Assembly (NCBI RefSeq): GCF_050948175.1
Contig: NW_027490232.1
Span: 434,001 to 498,000, forward strand
DNA length: 64,000 nucleotides
Source: Xylocopa sonorina
Lineage: Eukaryota > Arthropoda > Insecta > Hymenoptera > Apidae
Direction of reading: 5' to 3'
Each line of letters opens with the position of its first letter. Positions within the stretch are counted from its first letter, which is position 1. A program made the position numbers and the translations under genes. Positions 20,201 to 34,701 of this stretch are shown here, piece after piece. The notes under the pieces were generated by a model. It was given only the letters and a program-made list of their open reading frames with translations. It was not told the DNA's origin and made no database searches.

Positions 20201-23200
20201 ATCTCATTTCTATGTTTCATGGTAAGATATAATATGATTTGCGAAGTATCATGTATTCCTCGTCTACACTTCAAATGAATGTGAATGCGACACTTCCTCG
20301 CTAGGAAACAGCGTTTGCAGATGTCTACATATCGTAGCAATAGAGTTCTAATGCTTCTTAAAACGCGATATCGCATCTCATTTCTATGTTTCATGGTAAG
20401 ATATAATATGATTTGCGAAGTGTTATGTATTCCTCGCCTACACTTCAACTGAATGTAAATGCGACACTTCTTTGCTAGGAAATAGCGTTTGCAAATGTCT
20501 ACGTATCGTAGCAATAGAGTTCAAATGCTTCTTAAAACGCGATATCGCATCTCATTTCTATGTTTCATGGTAAGATATAATATGATTTGCGAAGTACCAT
20601 GTATTCCTCGTCTACACTTCAAATGAATGTAAATGCGACACTTCCTTGCAAGGAAATAGCGTTTGCAGATGTCTACGTATCGAAGCAATACAGTTCAAAT
20701 GCTTCTTAGAACGAGATATTGCATCTCATATCTATGTTTCATGATAAGATATAATATTCATTGCGAAGTGTTATGCATTCCTCGTCTACACTTCAAATGA
20801 ATGTAAATGCGACACTTCCTTGCTAGGAAATAGCGATTGCAGATGTCTACGTATCGTAGCAATAGAGTTCATATGATTCTTAAAACGCGATATCGCATAT
20901 CATTTCTATGTTTCATGGTAAGATATAATATGATTTGCGAAGTATCATGTATTCCTCGTCTACACTTCAAATTAATGTAAATGCGACACTTCCTTGCTAG
21001 GAAATAGCGATTGCAGATGTCTACGTATCGTAGCAATAGAGTTCATATGATTCTTAAAACGCGATATCGCATCTCATTTCTATGTTTAATGGTAAGATAT
21101 AACATGATTTGCGAAGTGTTATGTATTCCTCGTCTACACGTCAAATGAATGTAAATGCGATACTTCCTCGCTAGGAAATAGCGTTTGCAGATGTCTACGT
21201 ATCGTAGCAATAGCTTTCTAATGCTTCTTAAAACGCGATATCGCATCTCATTTCTATGTTTCATGGTAAGATATAATATTCATTGCGAAGTGTTATGCAT
21301 TCCTCGTCTACGATTCAAATGAATGTAAATGCGACACTTCCTCGCTGGGAAATAGCGTTTGCAGAAGTCTACGTATCGTAGCAATAGAGTTCATATGATT
21401 CTTAAAACGCGATATCGCATATCATTTCTATGTTTCATGGTAAGATATAATATGATTTGCGAAGTATCATGTATTCCTCGTCTACACTTCAAATGAATGT
21501 AAATGCGACACTTCCTTGCTAGGAAATAGCGATTGCAGATGTCTACGTATCGTAGCAATAGAGTTCATATGATTCTTAAAACGCGATATCGCATCTCATT
21601 TCTATGTTTCATGGTAAGATATAACATGATTTGCGAAGTGTTATGTATTCCTCGTCTACACTTCAAATGAATGTAAATGCGATACTTCCTTGCTAGGAAA
21701 TAGCGATTGCAGATGTCTACGTATCGTAGCAATAGCTTTCTAATGCTTCTTAAAACGCGATATCGCATCTCATTTCTATGTTTTATGGTAAGATATAACA
21801 TGATTTGCGAAGTGTTATGTATTCCTCGTCTACACTTCAAATGAATGTGATTGCGATACTTCCTCGCTAGGAAATAGCGTTTGCAGATGTCTACGTATCG
21901 TAGCGATAGAGTTTTATGATTCTTAGAAGGCGATATCGCATCTCATTTCTATGTTTCATGGTAAGGTATAATATGATATGCGAAGTGTTATGTATTCCTC
22001 GTCTACACTTCAAATGAATGTAAATGTGACATTTCCTTGCAACGAAATAGCGTTTGCAGATGTCTACGTATCGTAGCAATAGAGTTCTTATGATTCTTAA
22101 AACGCGAGATCGCATCTCATTTCTATGTTTCATGGTAAGACATAATATGATTTGCGAAGTGTCATGTATTCCTCGTCTACACTTCAAATGAATGTAAATG
22201 CGACACTTCCTTGCTAGGAAATAGCGTCTGCAGATGTCTAGGTATCGTAGCAACAGAGTTCTAATGCTTCTTAAAACTCGATATCGCATCTCATTTCTAT
22301 GTTTCATGGTAAGATATAATATTCATTGCGAAGTGTCACGTATTCGTCGTCTACACTTCAAATGAATGTGAATGCGACACTTCCTCGCTAGGAAATAGCG
22401 TTTGCAGATGTCTACGTATCGTAGCAATAGAGTTCTAATGCTTCTTAAAACGCGATATCGCATCTCATTTCTATGTTTCATGGTAAGATATAATATGATT
22501 TGCGAAGTGTTATGTATTCCTCGTCTACACTTCAAATGAATGTAAATGCGACACTTCCTCGCTAGGAAATACCGTTTGCAGATGTCTACGTATCGTTAGC
22601 AATAGCTTTCTAATGCTTCTTAAAACGCGATATCGCATCTCATTTCTATGTTTCATGGTAAGATATAATGTTCATTGCGAAGTGTTATGCATTCCTCGTC
22701 TACGATTCAAATGAATGTAAATGCGACACTTCCTCGCTAGGAAATAGCGTTTGCAAATGTCTACCTATCGTAGCAATAGTGTTCTAATGCTTCTTAAAAC
22801 GCGATATCGCATCTCATTTCTATGTTTCATGGTAAGATATAATATGATTTGCGAAGTATCATGTATTCCTCGACTACACTTCAAATGAATGTGAATGCGA
22901 CACTTCCTCGCTAGGAAACAGCGTTTGCAGATGTCTACATATCGTAGCAATAGAGTTCTAATGCTTCTTAAAACGCGATATCGCATCTCATTTCTATGTT
23001 TCATGGTAAGATATAATATGATTTGCGAAGTGTTATGTATTCCTCGCCTACACTTCAACTGAATGTAAATGCGACACTTCTTTGCTAGGAAATAGCGTTT
23101 GCAAATGTCTACGTATCGTAGCAATAGCTTTCTAATGCTTCTTAAAACGCGATATCGCATCTCATTTCTATGTTTCATGGTAAGATATAATATTCATTGC

Positions 23201-24916
23201 GAAGTGTTATGCATTCCTCGTCTACGATTCAAATGAATGTAAATGCGACACTTCCTCGCTGGGAAATAGCATTTGCAGAAGTCTACGTGTCGTAGCAATA
23301 GAGTTCTAATGCTTCTTAAAACGCGATATCGCATCTCATTTCTATGTTTCATGGTAAGATATAATATGATTTGCGAAGTGTTATGTATTCCTCGTCTACA
23401 CTTCAAATGAATGTAAATGCGACACTTCCTCGCTAGGAAATACCGTTTGCAGATGTCTACGTATCGTTAGCAATAGCTTTCTAATGCTTCTTAAAACGCG
23501 ATATCGCATCTCATTTCTATGTTTCATGGTAAGATATAATATTCATTGCGAAGTGTTATGCATTCCTCGTCTACGATTCAAATGAATGTAAATGCGACAC
23601 TTCCTCGCTAGGAAATAGCGTTTGCAAATGTCTACCTATCGTAGCAATAGTGTTCTAATGCTTCTTAAAACGCGATATCGCATCTCATTTCTATGTTTCA
23701 TGGTAAGATATAATATGATTTGCGAAGTATCATGTATTCCTCGACTACACTTCAAATGAATGTGAATGCGACACTTCCTCGCTAGGAAACAGCGTTTGCA
23801 TATGTCTACGTATCGTAGCAATAGCTTTCTAATGCTTCTTAAAACGCGATATCGCATCTCATTTCTATGTTTCATGGTAAGATATAATATTCAATGCGAA
23901 GTGTTATGCATTCCTCGTCTACGATTCAAATGAATGTAAATGCGACACTTCCTCGCTAGGAAATAGCGTTTGCAAATGTCTACCTATCGTAGCAATAGTG
24001 TTCTAATGCTTCTTAAAACGCGATATCGCATCTCATTTCTATGTTTCATGGTAAGATATAATATGATTTGCGAAGTATCATGTATTCCTCGTCTACACTT
24101 CAAATGAATGTGAATGCGACACTTCCTCGCTAGGAAACAGCGTTTGAGATGTCTACATATCGTAGCAATAGAGTTCTAATGCTTCTTAAAACGCGATATC
24201 GCATCTCATTTCTATGTTTCATGGTAAGATATAATATGATTTGCGAAGTGTTATGTATTCCTCGCCTACACTTCAACTGAATGTAAATGCGACACTTCTT
24301 TGCTAGGAAATAGCGTTTGCAAATGTCTACGTATCGTAGCAATAGCTTTCTAATGCTTCTTAAAACGCGATATCGCATCTCATTTCTATGTATCATGGTA
24401 AGATATAATATTCATTGCGAAGTGTTATGCATTCCTCGTCTACGATTCAAATGAATGTAAATGCGACACTTCCTCGCTGGGAAATAGCGTTTGCAGAAGT
24501 CTACGTATCGTAGCAATAGAGTTCTTATGATTCTTAAAACGCGATATCGCATCTCATTTCTATGTTTCATGGTAAGATATAACATGATTTGCGAAGTGTT
24601 ATGTATTCCTCGTCTACACTTCAAATGAATGTAAATGCGACACTTCCTTGCTAGGAAAATGCGATTGCAGATGTCTACGTATCGTAGCAATAGAGTTCAT
24701 ATGATTCTTAAAACGCGATATCGCATATCATTTCTATGTTTCATGGTAAGATATAATATGATTTGCGAAGTATCATGTATTCCTCGTCTACACTTCAAAT
24801 GAATGTAAATGCGACACTTCCTTGCTAGGAAATAGCGTCTGCAGATGTCTACGTATCGTAGCAATAGAGTTCATATGATTCTTAAAACGCGATATCGCAT
24901 CTCATTTCTATGTTTT

Positions 24917-27260
24917 ATGGTAAGATATAATATTCATTGCGAAGTGTCACATATTCGTCGTCTACACTTCAAATGAATGTGAATGCGACACTTCCTCGCT
25001 AGGAAATAGCGTTTGCAGATGTCTACGTATCGTAGCAATAGAGTTCTAATGCTTCTTAAAACGCGATATCGCATCTCATTTCTATGTTTCATGGTAAGAT
25101 ATAATATGATTTGCGAAGTGTTATGTATTCCTCGTCTACACTTCAAATGAATGTAAATGCGACACTTCCTCGCTAGGAAATACCGTTTGCAGAAGTCTAC
25201 GTATCGTTAGCAATAGCTTTCTAATGCTTCTTAAAACGCGATATCGCATCTCATTTCTATGTTTCATGGCAAGATATAATATTCATTGCGAAGTGTTATG
25301 CATTCCTCGTCTACGATTCAAATGAATGTAAATGCGACACTTCCTCGCTAGGAAATAGCGTTTGCAAATGTCTACCTATCGTAGCAATAGTGTTCTAATG
25401 CTTCTTAAAACGCGATATCGCATCTCATTTCTATGTTTCATGGTAAGATATAATATGATTTGCGAAGTATCATGTATTCCTCGACTACACTTCAAATGAA
25501 TGTGAATGCGACACTTCCTCGCTAGGAAACAGCGTTTGCATATGTCTACGTATCGTAGCAATAGCTTTCTAATGCTTCTTAAAACGCGATATCGCATCTC
25601 ATTTCTATGTTTCATGGTAAGATATAATATTCAATGCGAAGTGTTATGCATTCCTCGTCTACGATTCAAATGAATGTAAATGCGACACTTCCTCGCTAGG
25701 AAATAGCGTTTGCAAATGTCTACCTATCGTAGCAATAGTGTTCTAATGCTTCTTAAAACGCGATATCGCATCTCATTTCTATGTTTCATGGTAAGATATA
25801 ATATGATTTGCGAAGTATCATGTATTCCTCGTCTACACTTCAAATGAATGTGAATGCGACACTTCCTCGCTAGGAAACAGCGTTTGCAGATGTCTACATA
25901 TCGTAGCAATAGAGTTCTAATGCTTCTTAAAACGCGATATCGCATCTCATTTCTATGTTTCATGGTAAGATATAATATGATTTGCGAAGTGTTATGTATT
26001 CCTCGCCTACACTTCAACTGAATGTAAATGCGACACTTCTTTGCTAGGAAATAGCGTTTGCAAATGTCTACGTATCGTAGCAATAGCTTTCTAATGCTTC
26101 TTAAAACGCGATATCGCATCTCATTTCTATGTATCATGGTAAGATATAATATTCATTGCGAAGTGTTATGCATTCCTCGTCTACGATTCAAATGAATGTA
26201 AATGCGACACTTCCTCGCTGGGAAATAGCGTTTGCAGAAGTCTACGTATCGTAGCAATAGAGTTCTTATGATTCTTAAAACGCGATATCGCATCTCATTT
26301 CTATGTTTCATGGTAAGATATAACATGATTTGCGAAGTGTTATGTATTCCTCGTCTACACTTCAAATGAATGTAAATGCGACACTTCCTTGCTAGGAAAT
26401 AGCGATTGCAGATGTCTACGTATCGTAGCAATAGAGTTCATATGATTCTTAAAACGCGATATCGCATATCATTTCTATGTTTCATGGTAAGATATAATAT
26501 GATTTGCGAAGTATCATGTATTCCTCGTCTACACTTCAAATGAATGTAAATGCGACACTTCCTTGCTAGGAAATAGCGATTGCAGATGTCTACCTATCGT
26601 AGCAATAGAGTTCATATGATTCTTAAAACGCGATATCGCATCTCATTTCTATGTTTTATGGTAAGATTTAACATGATTTGCGAAGTGTTATGTATTCCTC
26701 GTCTACACTTCAAATGAATGTAAATGCGATTCTTCCTTGCTAGGAAATAGCGATTGCAGATGTCTACGTATCGTAGCAATAGCTTTCTAATGCTTCTTAA
26801 AACGCGATATCGCATCTCATTTCTATGTTTTATAGTAAGATATAACATGATTTGCGAAGTGTTATGTATTCCTCGTCTACACTTCAAATGAATGTGATTG
26901 CGATACTTCCTCGCTAGGAAATAGCGTTTGCAGATGTCTACGTATCGTTAGCAATAGCTTTCTAATGCTTCTTAAAACGCGATATCGCATCTCATTTCTA
27001 TGTTTCATGGTAAGACATAATATGATTTGCGAAGTGTCATGTATTCCTCGTCTACACTTCAAATGAATGAAAATGCGACACTTCCTTGCTAGGAAATAGC
27101 GTCTGCAGATGCCTAGGTATCGTAGCAACAGAGTTCTAATGCTTCTTAAAACGAGATATTGCATCTCATATCTATGTTTCCTGATGAGATATAATATTCA
27201 TTGCGAAGTGTTATGCATTCCTCGTCTACGATTCAAATGAATGTAAATGCGACACTTCCT
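24917..27260. repeat. Higher-order block duplicated at 29790-32133
   Basis: About 2.34 kb matches 29790-32133 at an offset of 4,873 (28 x 174 + 1, the extra base coming from a 175-bp monomer). Private shared variants include CACATATTCG and the run ACCGTTTGCAGAAG in the next monomer. Similarity ends abruptly at both sides. Confidence 0.8.
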
Positions 27261-29252
27261 CGCTAGGAAATAGCGTTTGCAGATGTCTACGTATCGTAGC
27301 GATAGAGTTTTATGATTCTTAAAAGGCGATATCGCATCTCATTTCTATGTTTCATGGTAAGGTATAATATGATATGCGAAGTGTTATGTATTCCTCGGCT
27401 ACACTTCAAATGAATGTAAATGTGACATTTCCTTGCAACGAAATAGCGTTTGCAGATGTCTACGTATCGTAGCAATAGAGTTCTTATGATTCTTAAAACG
27501 CGATATCGCATCTCATTTCTATGTTTCATGGTAAGACATAATATGATTTGCGAAGTGTCATGTATTCCTCGTCTACACTTCAAACGAATGTAAATGCGAC
27601 ACTTCCTTGCTAGGAAATAGCGTCTGCAGATGTCTAGGTATCGTAGCAACAGAGTTCTAATGCTTCTTAAAACTCGATATCGCATCTCATTTCTATGTTT
27701 CATGGTAAGATATAATATTCATTGCGAAGTGTCACGTATTCGTCGTCTACACTTCAAATGAATGTGAATGCGACACTTCCTCGCTAGGAAATAGCGTTTG
27801 CAGATGTCTACGTATCGTAGCAATAGAGTTCTAATGCTTCTTAAAACGCGATATCGCATCTCATTTCTATGTTTCATGGTAAGATATAATATGATTTGCG
27901 AAGTGTTATGTATTCCTCGTCTACACTTCAAATGAATGTAAATGCGACACTTCCTCGCTAGGAAATACCGTTTGCAGATGTCTACGTATCGTTAGCAATA
28001 GCTTTCTAATGCTTCTTAAAACGCGATATCGCATCTCATTTCTATGTTTCATGGTAAGATATAATATTCATTGCGAAGTGTTATGCATTCCTCGTCTACG
28101 ATTCAAATGAATGTAAATGCGACACTTCCTCGCTAGGAAATAGCGTTTGCAAATGTCTACCTATCGTAGCAATAGTGTTCTAATGCTTCTTAAAACGCGA
28201 TATCGCATCTCATTTCTATGTTTCATGGTAAGATATAATATGATTTGCGAAGTATCATGTATTCCTCGACTACACTTCAAATGAATGTGAATGCGACACT
28301 TCCTCGCTAGGAAACAGCGTTTGCATATGTCTACGTATCGTAGCAATAGCTTTCTAATGCTTCTTAAAACGCGATATCGCATCTCATTTCTATGTTTCAT
28401 GGTAAGATATAATATTCAATGCGAAGTGTTATGCATTCCTCGTCTACGATTCAAATGAATGTAAATGCGACACTTCCTCGCTAGGAAATAGCGTTTGCAA
28501 ATGTCTACCTATCGTAGCAATAGTGTTCTAATGCTTCTTAAAACGCGATATCGCATCTCATTTCTATGTTTCATGGTAAGATATAATATGATTTGCGAAG
28601 TATCATGTATTCCTCGTCTACACTTCAAATGAATGTGAATGCGACACTTCCTCGCTAGGAAACAGCGTTTGCAGATGTCTACATATCGTAGCAATAGAGT
28701 TCTAATGCTTCTTAAAACGCGATATCGCATCTCATTTCTATGTTTCATGGTAAGATATAATATGATTTGCGAAGTGTTATGTATTCCTCGCCTACACTTC
28801 AACTGAATGTAAATGCGACACTTCTTTGCTAGGAAATAGCGTTTGCAAATGTCTACGTATCGTAGCAATAGCTTTCTAATGCTTCTTAAAACGCGATATC
28901 GCATCTCATTTCTATGTATCATGGTAAGATATAATATTCATTGCGAAGTGTTATGCATTCCTCGTCTACGATTCAAATGAATGTAAATGCGACACTTCCT
29001 CGCTGGGAAATAGCGTTTGCAGAAGTCTACGTATCGTAGCAATAGAGTTCTTATGATTCTTAAAACGCGATATCGCATCTCATTTCTATGTTTCATGGTA
29101 AGATATAACATGATTTGCGAAGTGTTATGTATTCCTCGTCTACACTTCAAATGAATGTAAATGCGACACTTCCTTGCTAGGAAATAGCGATTGCAGATGT
29201 CTACGTATCGTAGCAATAGAGTTCATATGATTCTTAAAACGCGATATCGCAT
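27254..29252. repeat. Higher-order copy 1 (offset 2,088 bp = 12 monomers)
   Basis: By eye this 2.0-kb stretch matches 29342-31340 almost base for base at a fixed offset of 2,088, exactly 12 x 174. Rare variants are shared, for example GTAAGGTATAATATGATATGCG near 27357 and 29445, and CATATGTCTACG near 28324 and 30412. Neighbouring monomers differ far more, so this is a recent multi-monomer duplication. Confidence 0.85.
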
Positions 29253-29341
29253 CTCATTTCTATGTTTTATGGTAAGATATAACATGATTTGCGAAGTGTT
29301 ATGTATTCCTCGTCTACACTTCAAATGAATGTGATTGCGAT

Positions 29342-31340
29342 ACTTCCTCGCTAGGAAATAGCGTTTGCAGATGTCTACGTATCGTAGCGATAGAGTTTTA
29401 TGATTCTTAAAAGGCGATATCGCATCTCATTTCTATGTTTCATGGTAAGGTATAATATGATATGCGAAGTGTTATGTATTCCTCGTCTACACTTCAAATG
29501 AATGTAAATGTGACATTTCCTTGCAACGAAATAGCGTTTGCAGATGTCTACGTATCGTAGCAATAGAGTTCTTATGATTCTTAAAACGCGATATCGCATC
29601 TCATTTCTATGTTTCATGGTAAGACATAATATGATTTGCGAAGTGTCATGTATTCCTCGTCTACACTTCAAATGAATGTAAATGCGACACTTCCTTGCTA
29701 GGAAATAGCGTCTGCAGATGTCTAGGTATCGTAGCAACAGAGTTCTAATGCTTCTTAAAACTCGATATCGCATCTCATTTCTATGTTTCATGGTAAGATA
29801 TAATATTCATTGCGAAGTGTCACATATTCGTCGTCTACACTTCAAATGAATGTGAATGCGACACTTCCTCGCTAGGAAATAGCGTTTGCAGATGTCTACG
29901 TATCGTAGCAATAGAGTTCTAATGCTTCTTAAAACGCGATATCGCATCTCATTTCTATGTTTCATGGTAAGATATAATATGATTTGCGAAGTGTTATGTA
30001 TTCCTCGTCTACACTTCAAATGAATGTAAATGCGACACTTCCTCGCTAGGAAATACCGTTTGCAGAAGTCTACGTATCGTTAGCAATAGCTTTCTAATGC
30101 TTCTTAAAACGCGATATCGCATCTCATTTCTATGTTTCATGGTAAGATATAATATTCATTGCGAAGTGTTATGCATTCCTCGTCTACGATTCAAATGAAT
30201 GTAAATGCGACACTTCCTCGCTAGGAAATAGCGTTTGCAAATGTCTACCTATCGTAGCAATAGTGTTCTAATGCTTCTTAAAACGCGATATCGCATCTCA
30301 TTTCTATGTTTCATGGTAAGATATAATATGATTTGCGAAGTATCATGTATTCCTCGACTACACTTCAAATGAATGTGAATGCGACACTTCCTCGCTAGGA
30401 AACAGCGTTTGCATATGTCTACGTATCGTAGCAATAGCTTTCTAATGCTTCTTAAAACGCGATATCGCATCTCATTTCTATGTTTCATGGTAAGATATAA
30501 TATTCAATGCGAAGTGTTATGCATTCCTCGTCTACGATTCAAATGAATGTAAATGCGACACTTCCTCGCTAGGAAATAGCGTTTGCAAATGTCTACCTAT
30601 CGTAGCAATAGTGTTCTAATGCTTCTTAAAACGCGATATCGCATCTCATTTCTATGTTTCATGGTAAGATATAATATGATTTGCGAAGTATCATGTATTC
30701 CTCGTCTACACTTCAAATGAATGTGAATGCGACACTTCCTCGCTAGGAAACAGCGTTTGCAGATGTCTACATATCGTAGCAATAGAGTTCTAATGCTTCT
30801 TAAAACGCGATATCGCATCTCATTTCTATGTTTCATGGTAAGATATAATATGATTTGCGAAGTGTTATGTATTCCTCGCCTACACTTCAACTGAATGTAA
30901 ATGCGACACTTCTTTGCTAGGAAATAGCGTTTGCAAATGTCTACGTATCGTAGCAATAGCTTTCTAATGCTTCTTAAAACGCGATATCGCATCTCATTTC
31001 TATGTATCATGGTAAGATATAATATTCATTGCGAAGTGTTATGCATTCCTCGTCTACGATTCAAATGAATGTAAATGCGACACTTCCTCGCTGGGAAATA
31101 GCGTTTGCAGAAGTCTACGTATCGTAGCAATAGAGTTCTTATGATTCTTAAAACGCGATATCGCATCTCATTTCTATGTTTCATGGTAAGATATAACATG
31201 ATTTGCGAAGTGTTATGTATTCCTCGTCTACACTTCAAATGAATGTAAATGCGACACTTCCTTGCTAGGAAATAGCGATTGCAGATGTCTACGTATCGTA
31301 GCAATAGAGTTCATATGATTCTTAAAACGCGATATCGCAT
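29342..31340. repeat. Higher-order copy 2 (offset 2,088 bp = 12 monomers)
   Basis: Partner of 27254-29252. A few substitutions are seen, for example CACATATTCG near 29820 versus CACGTATTCG near 27731. That variant instead matches the block at 24917, so this unit is a mosaic of two older copies. Confidence 0.85.
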
Positions 31341-34300
31341 ATCATTTCTATGTTTCATGGTAAGATATAATATGATTTGCGAAGTATCATGTATTCCTCG
31401 TCTACACTTCAAATGAATGTAAATGCGACACTTCCTTGCTAGGAAATAGCGATTGCAGATGTCTACGTATCGTAGCAATAGAGTTCATATGATTCTTAAA
31501 ACGCGATATCGCATCTCATTTCTATGTTTTATGGTAAGATATAACATGATTTGCGAAGTGTTATGTATTCCTCGTCTACACTTCAAATGAATGTAAATGC
31601 GATTCTTCCTTGCTAGGAAATAGCGATTGCAGATGTCTACGTATCGTAGCAATAGCTTTCTAATGCTTCTTAAAACGCGATATCGCATCTCATTTCTATG
31701 TTTTATGGTAAGATATAACATGATTTGCGAAGTGTTATGTATTCCTCGTCTACACTTCAAATGAATGTGATTGCGATACTTCCTCGCTAGGAAATAGCGT
31801 TTGCAGATGTCTACGTATCGTTAGCAATAGCTTTCTAATGCTTCTTAAAACGCGATATCGCATCTCATTTCTATGTTTCATGGTAAGACATAATATGATT
31901 TGCGAAGTGTCATGTATTCCTCGTCTACACTTCAAATGAATGAAAATGCGACACTTCCTTGCTAGGAAATAGCGTCTGCAGATGTCTAGGTATCGTAGCA
32001 ACAGAGTTCTAATGCTTCTTAAAACGAGATATTGCATCTCATATCTATGTTTCCTGATGAGATATAATATTCATTGCGAAGTGTTATGCATTCCTCGTCT
32101 ACGATTCAAATGAATGTAAATGCGACACTTCCTTGCAAGGAAATAGCGTTTGCAGAAGTCTACGTATCGTAGCAATAGAGTTCTTATGACTCTTAAAACG
32201 CGATATTGCATCTCATTTCTATGTTTCATGGTAAGATATAACACGATTTGCGAAGTGTTATGTATTCCTCGTCTACACTTCAAGTGAATGTAAATGCGAT
32301 ACTTCCTCGCTAGGAAATAACGTTTGCAAATGTCTACGTAACGTAGCAATAGAGTTCTTATGATTCTTAAAACGCGATATCGCATCTCAATTCTATGTTT
32401 CATGGTAAGATATAACATGATTTGCGAAGTGTTATGTATTCCTCGTCTACACTTCAAATGAATGTGAATGCGATACTTCCTCGCTAGGAAATAGCGTTTG
32501 CAGATGTCTACGTATCGTAGCAATAGCTTTCTAGTGCTTCTTAAAACGCGATATCGCATCTCATTTCTATGTTTTATGGTAAGATATAACATGATTTGCG
32601 AAGTGTTATGTATTCCTCGTCTACACTTCAAATGAATGTGAATGCGATACTTCCTCGCTAGGAAATAGCGTTTGCAGATGTCTACGTATCGTTAGCAATA
32701 GCTTTCTAATGCTTCTTAAAACGCGATATCGCATCTCATTTCTATGTTTCAAGGTAAGATTCAATATGATTTGCGAAGTATCATGTATTCCTCGTCTACA
32801 CTTCAAACGAATGTAAATGCGACACTTCCTTGCTAGGAAATAGCGTTTGCAGATGTCTACGTATCGTAGCAATAGCTTTCTAATGCTCCTTAAAACGCGA
32901 TATCGAATCTCATTTCTATGTTTCATGGTAAGATATAATATGATTTGCGAAGTGTTATGTATTCCTCGTCTACACTTCAAATGAATGTGAATGCGACACT
33001 TCCTCGCTAGGAAATAGCGTTTGCAGATGTCTACGTATCGTAGCAATAGAGTTCTAATGCTTCTTAAAACGCGATATCGCATCTCATTTCTATGTTTCAT
33101 GGTAAGATATAATATTCATTGCGAAGTGTTATGTATTCCTCGCCTACACTTCAAATGAATGTAAATGCGACACTTCTTTGCTAGGAAATAGCGCTTGCAA
33201 ATGTCTACGTATCGTAGCAATAGAGTTCAAATGCTTCTTAAAACGCGATATCGCATCTCATTTCTATGTTTCATGGTAAGATATAATATGATTTGCGAAG
33301 TATCATGTATTCCTCGTCTACACTTCAAATGAATGTAAATGCGACACTTCCTTGCAAGGAAATAGCGTTTGCAGATGTCTACGTATCGAAGCAATAGAGT
33401 TCAAATGCTTCTTAAAACGAGATATTGCATCTCATATCTATGTTTCATGATAAGATATAATATTCATTGCGAAGTGTTATGCATTCCTCGTCTACGATTG
33501 AAATGAATGTAAATGCGACACTTCCTTGCTAGGAAATAGCGTTTGCAGATGTCTACGTATCGTAGCGATAGAGTTTTTATGATTCATAAAAAGGCGATAT
33601 CGCATCTCATTTCTATGTTTGAAGGTAAGATATAACATGATTTGCGAAGTGTTATGTATTCCTCGTCTACACTTCAAATGAATGTGATTGCGATACTTCC
33701 TCGCTAGGGAATAGCGTTTGCAGATGTCTACGTATCGTTAGCAATAGCTTTCTAATGCTTCTTAAAACGCGATATCGCATCTCATTTCTATGTTTCATGG
33801 TAAGATATGATATGATTTGCGAAGTATCATGTATTTCTCGTCTACACTTCAAATGAATGTAAATGCGACACTTCCTTGCAAGGAAATAGCGTTTGCAGAT
33901 GTCTACGTATCGAAGTAATAGAGATCTTATGATTCTTAAAACGCGATATTCCATCTCATTTCTATGTTTCATGGTAAGATATAATATGATTTGCGAAGTA
34001 TCATGTATTCCTCGTCTACACTTCAAATGAATGTAAATGCGACACTTCCTTGCAAGGAAATAGCGTTTGCAGGTGTCTACGTATCGAAGCAATAGAGTTC
34101 AAATGCTTCTTAAAACGAGATATTGCTTCTCATATCTATGTTTCATGATAAGATATAATATTCATTGCGAAGTGTTATGCATTCCTCGTCTACGATTCAA
34201 ATGAATGTAAATGCGACACTTCCTTGCTAGGAAATAGCGTTTGCAGATGCCTACGTATCGTTAGCAATAGCTTTCTAATGCTTCTTAAAACGCGATATCG

Positions 34301-34701
34301 CATCTCATTTCTATGTTTCATGGTAAGATATAATATGATTTGCGAAGTGTCATGTATTCCTCGTCTACACTTCAAATGAATGTAAATGCGACACTTCCTT
34401 GCAAGGAAATAGCGTTTGCAGATGTCTACGTATCGAAGCAATAGAGTTCAAATGCTTCTTAAAACGAGATATTGCATCTCATATCTATGTTTCATGATAA
34501 GATATAATATTCATTGCGAAGTGTTATGCATTCCTCGTCTACGATTCAAATGAATGTAAATGCGACACTTCCTTGCTAGGAAATAGCTTCTGCAGATGTC
34601 TACGTATCGTAGCAATAGAGTTCTAATGATTCTTAAAACGCGATATCGCATCTCATTTCTATGTTTCATGGTAAGATATAATATGATTTGCGAAGTGTTA
34701 T

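Larger units (their letters stand above)
14281..34701. repeat. 174-bp satellite array, segment 2 (about 117 monomers)
   Basis: Head-to-tail 174-bp monomers, mostly class A with TTCCTCGCTAGGAA or TTCTTTGCTAGGAA at the dyad, plus interspersed class B. A 175-bp variant with an extra T (CGTTAGCAATAGC) recurs throughout. Nested multi-monomer copies fill 21-32 kb. No non-satellite sequence was noticed within the segment. Long minus-strand frames exist only because the monomer is 58 codons long. The segment ends at monomer position 69, where the solo LTR begins. Confidence 0.97.
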
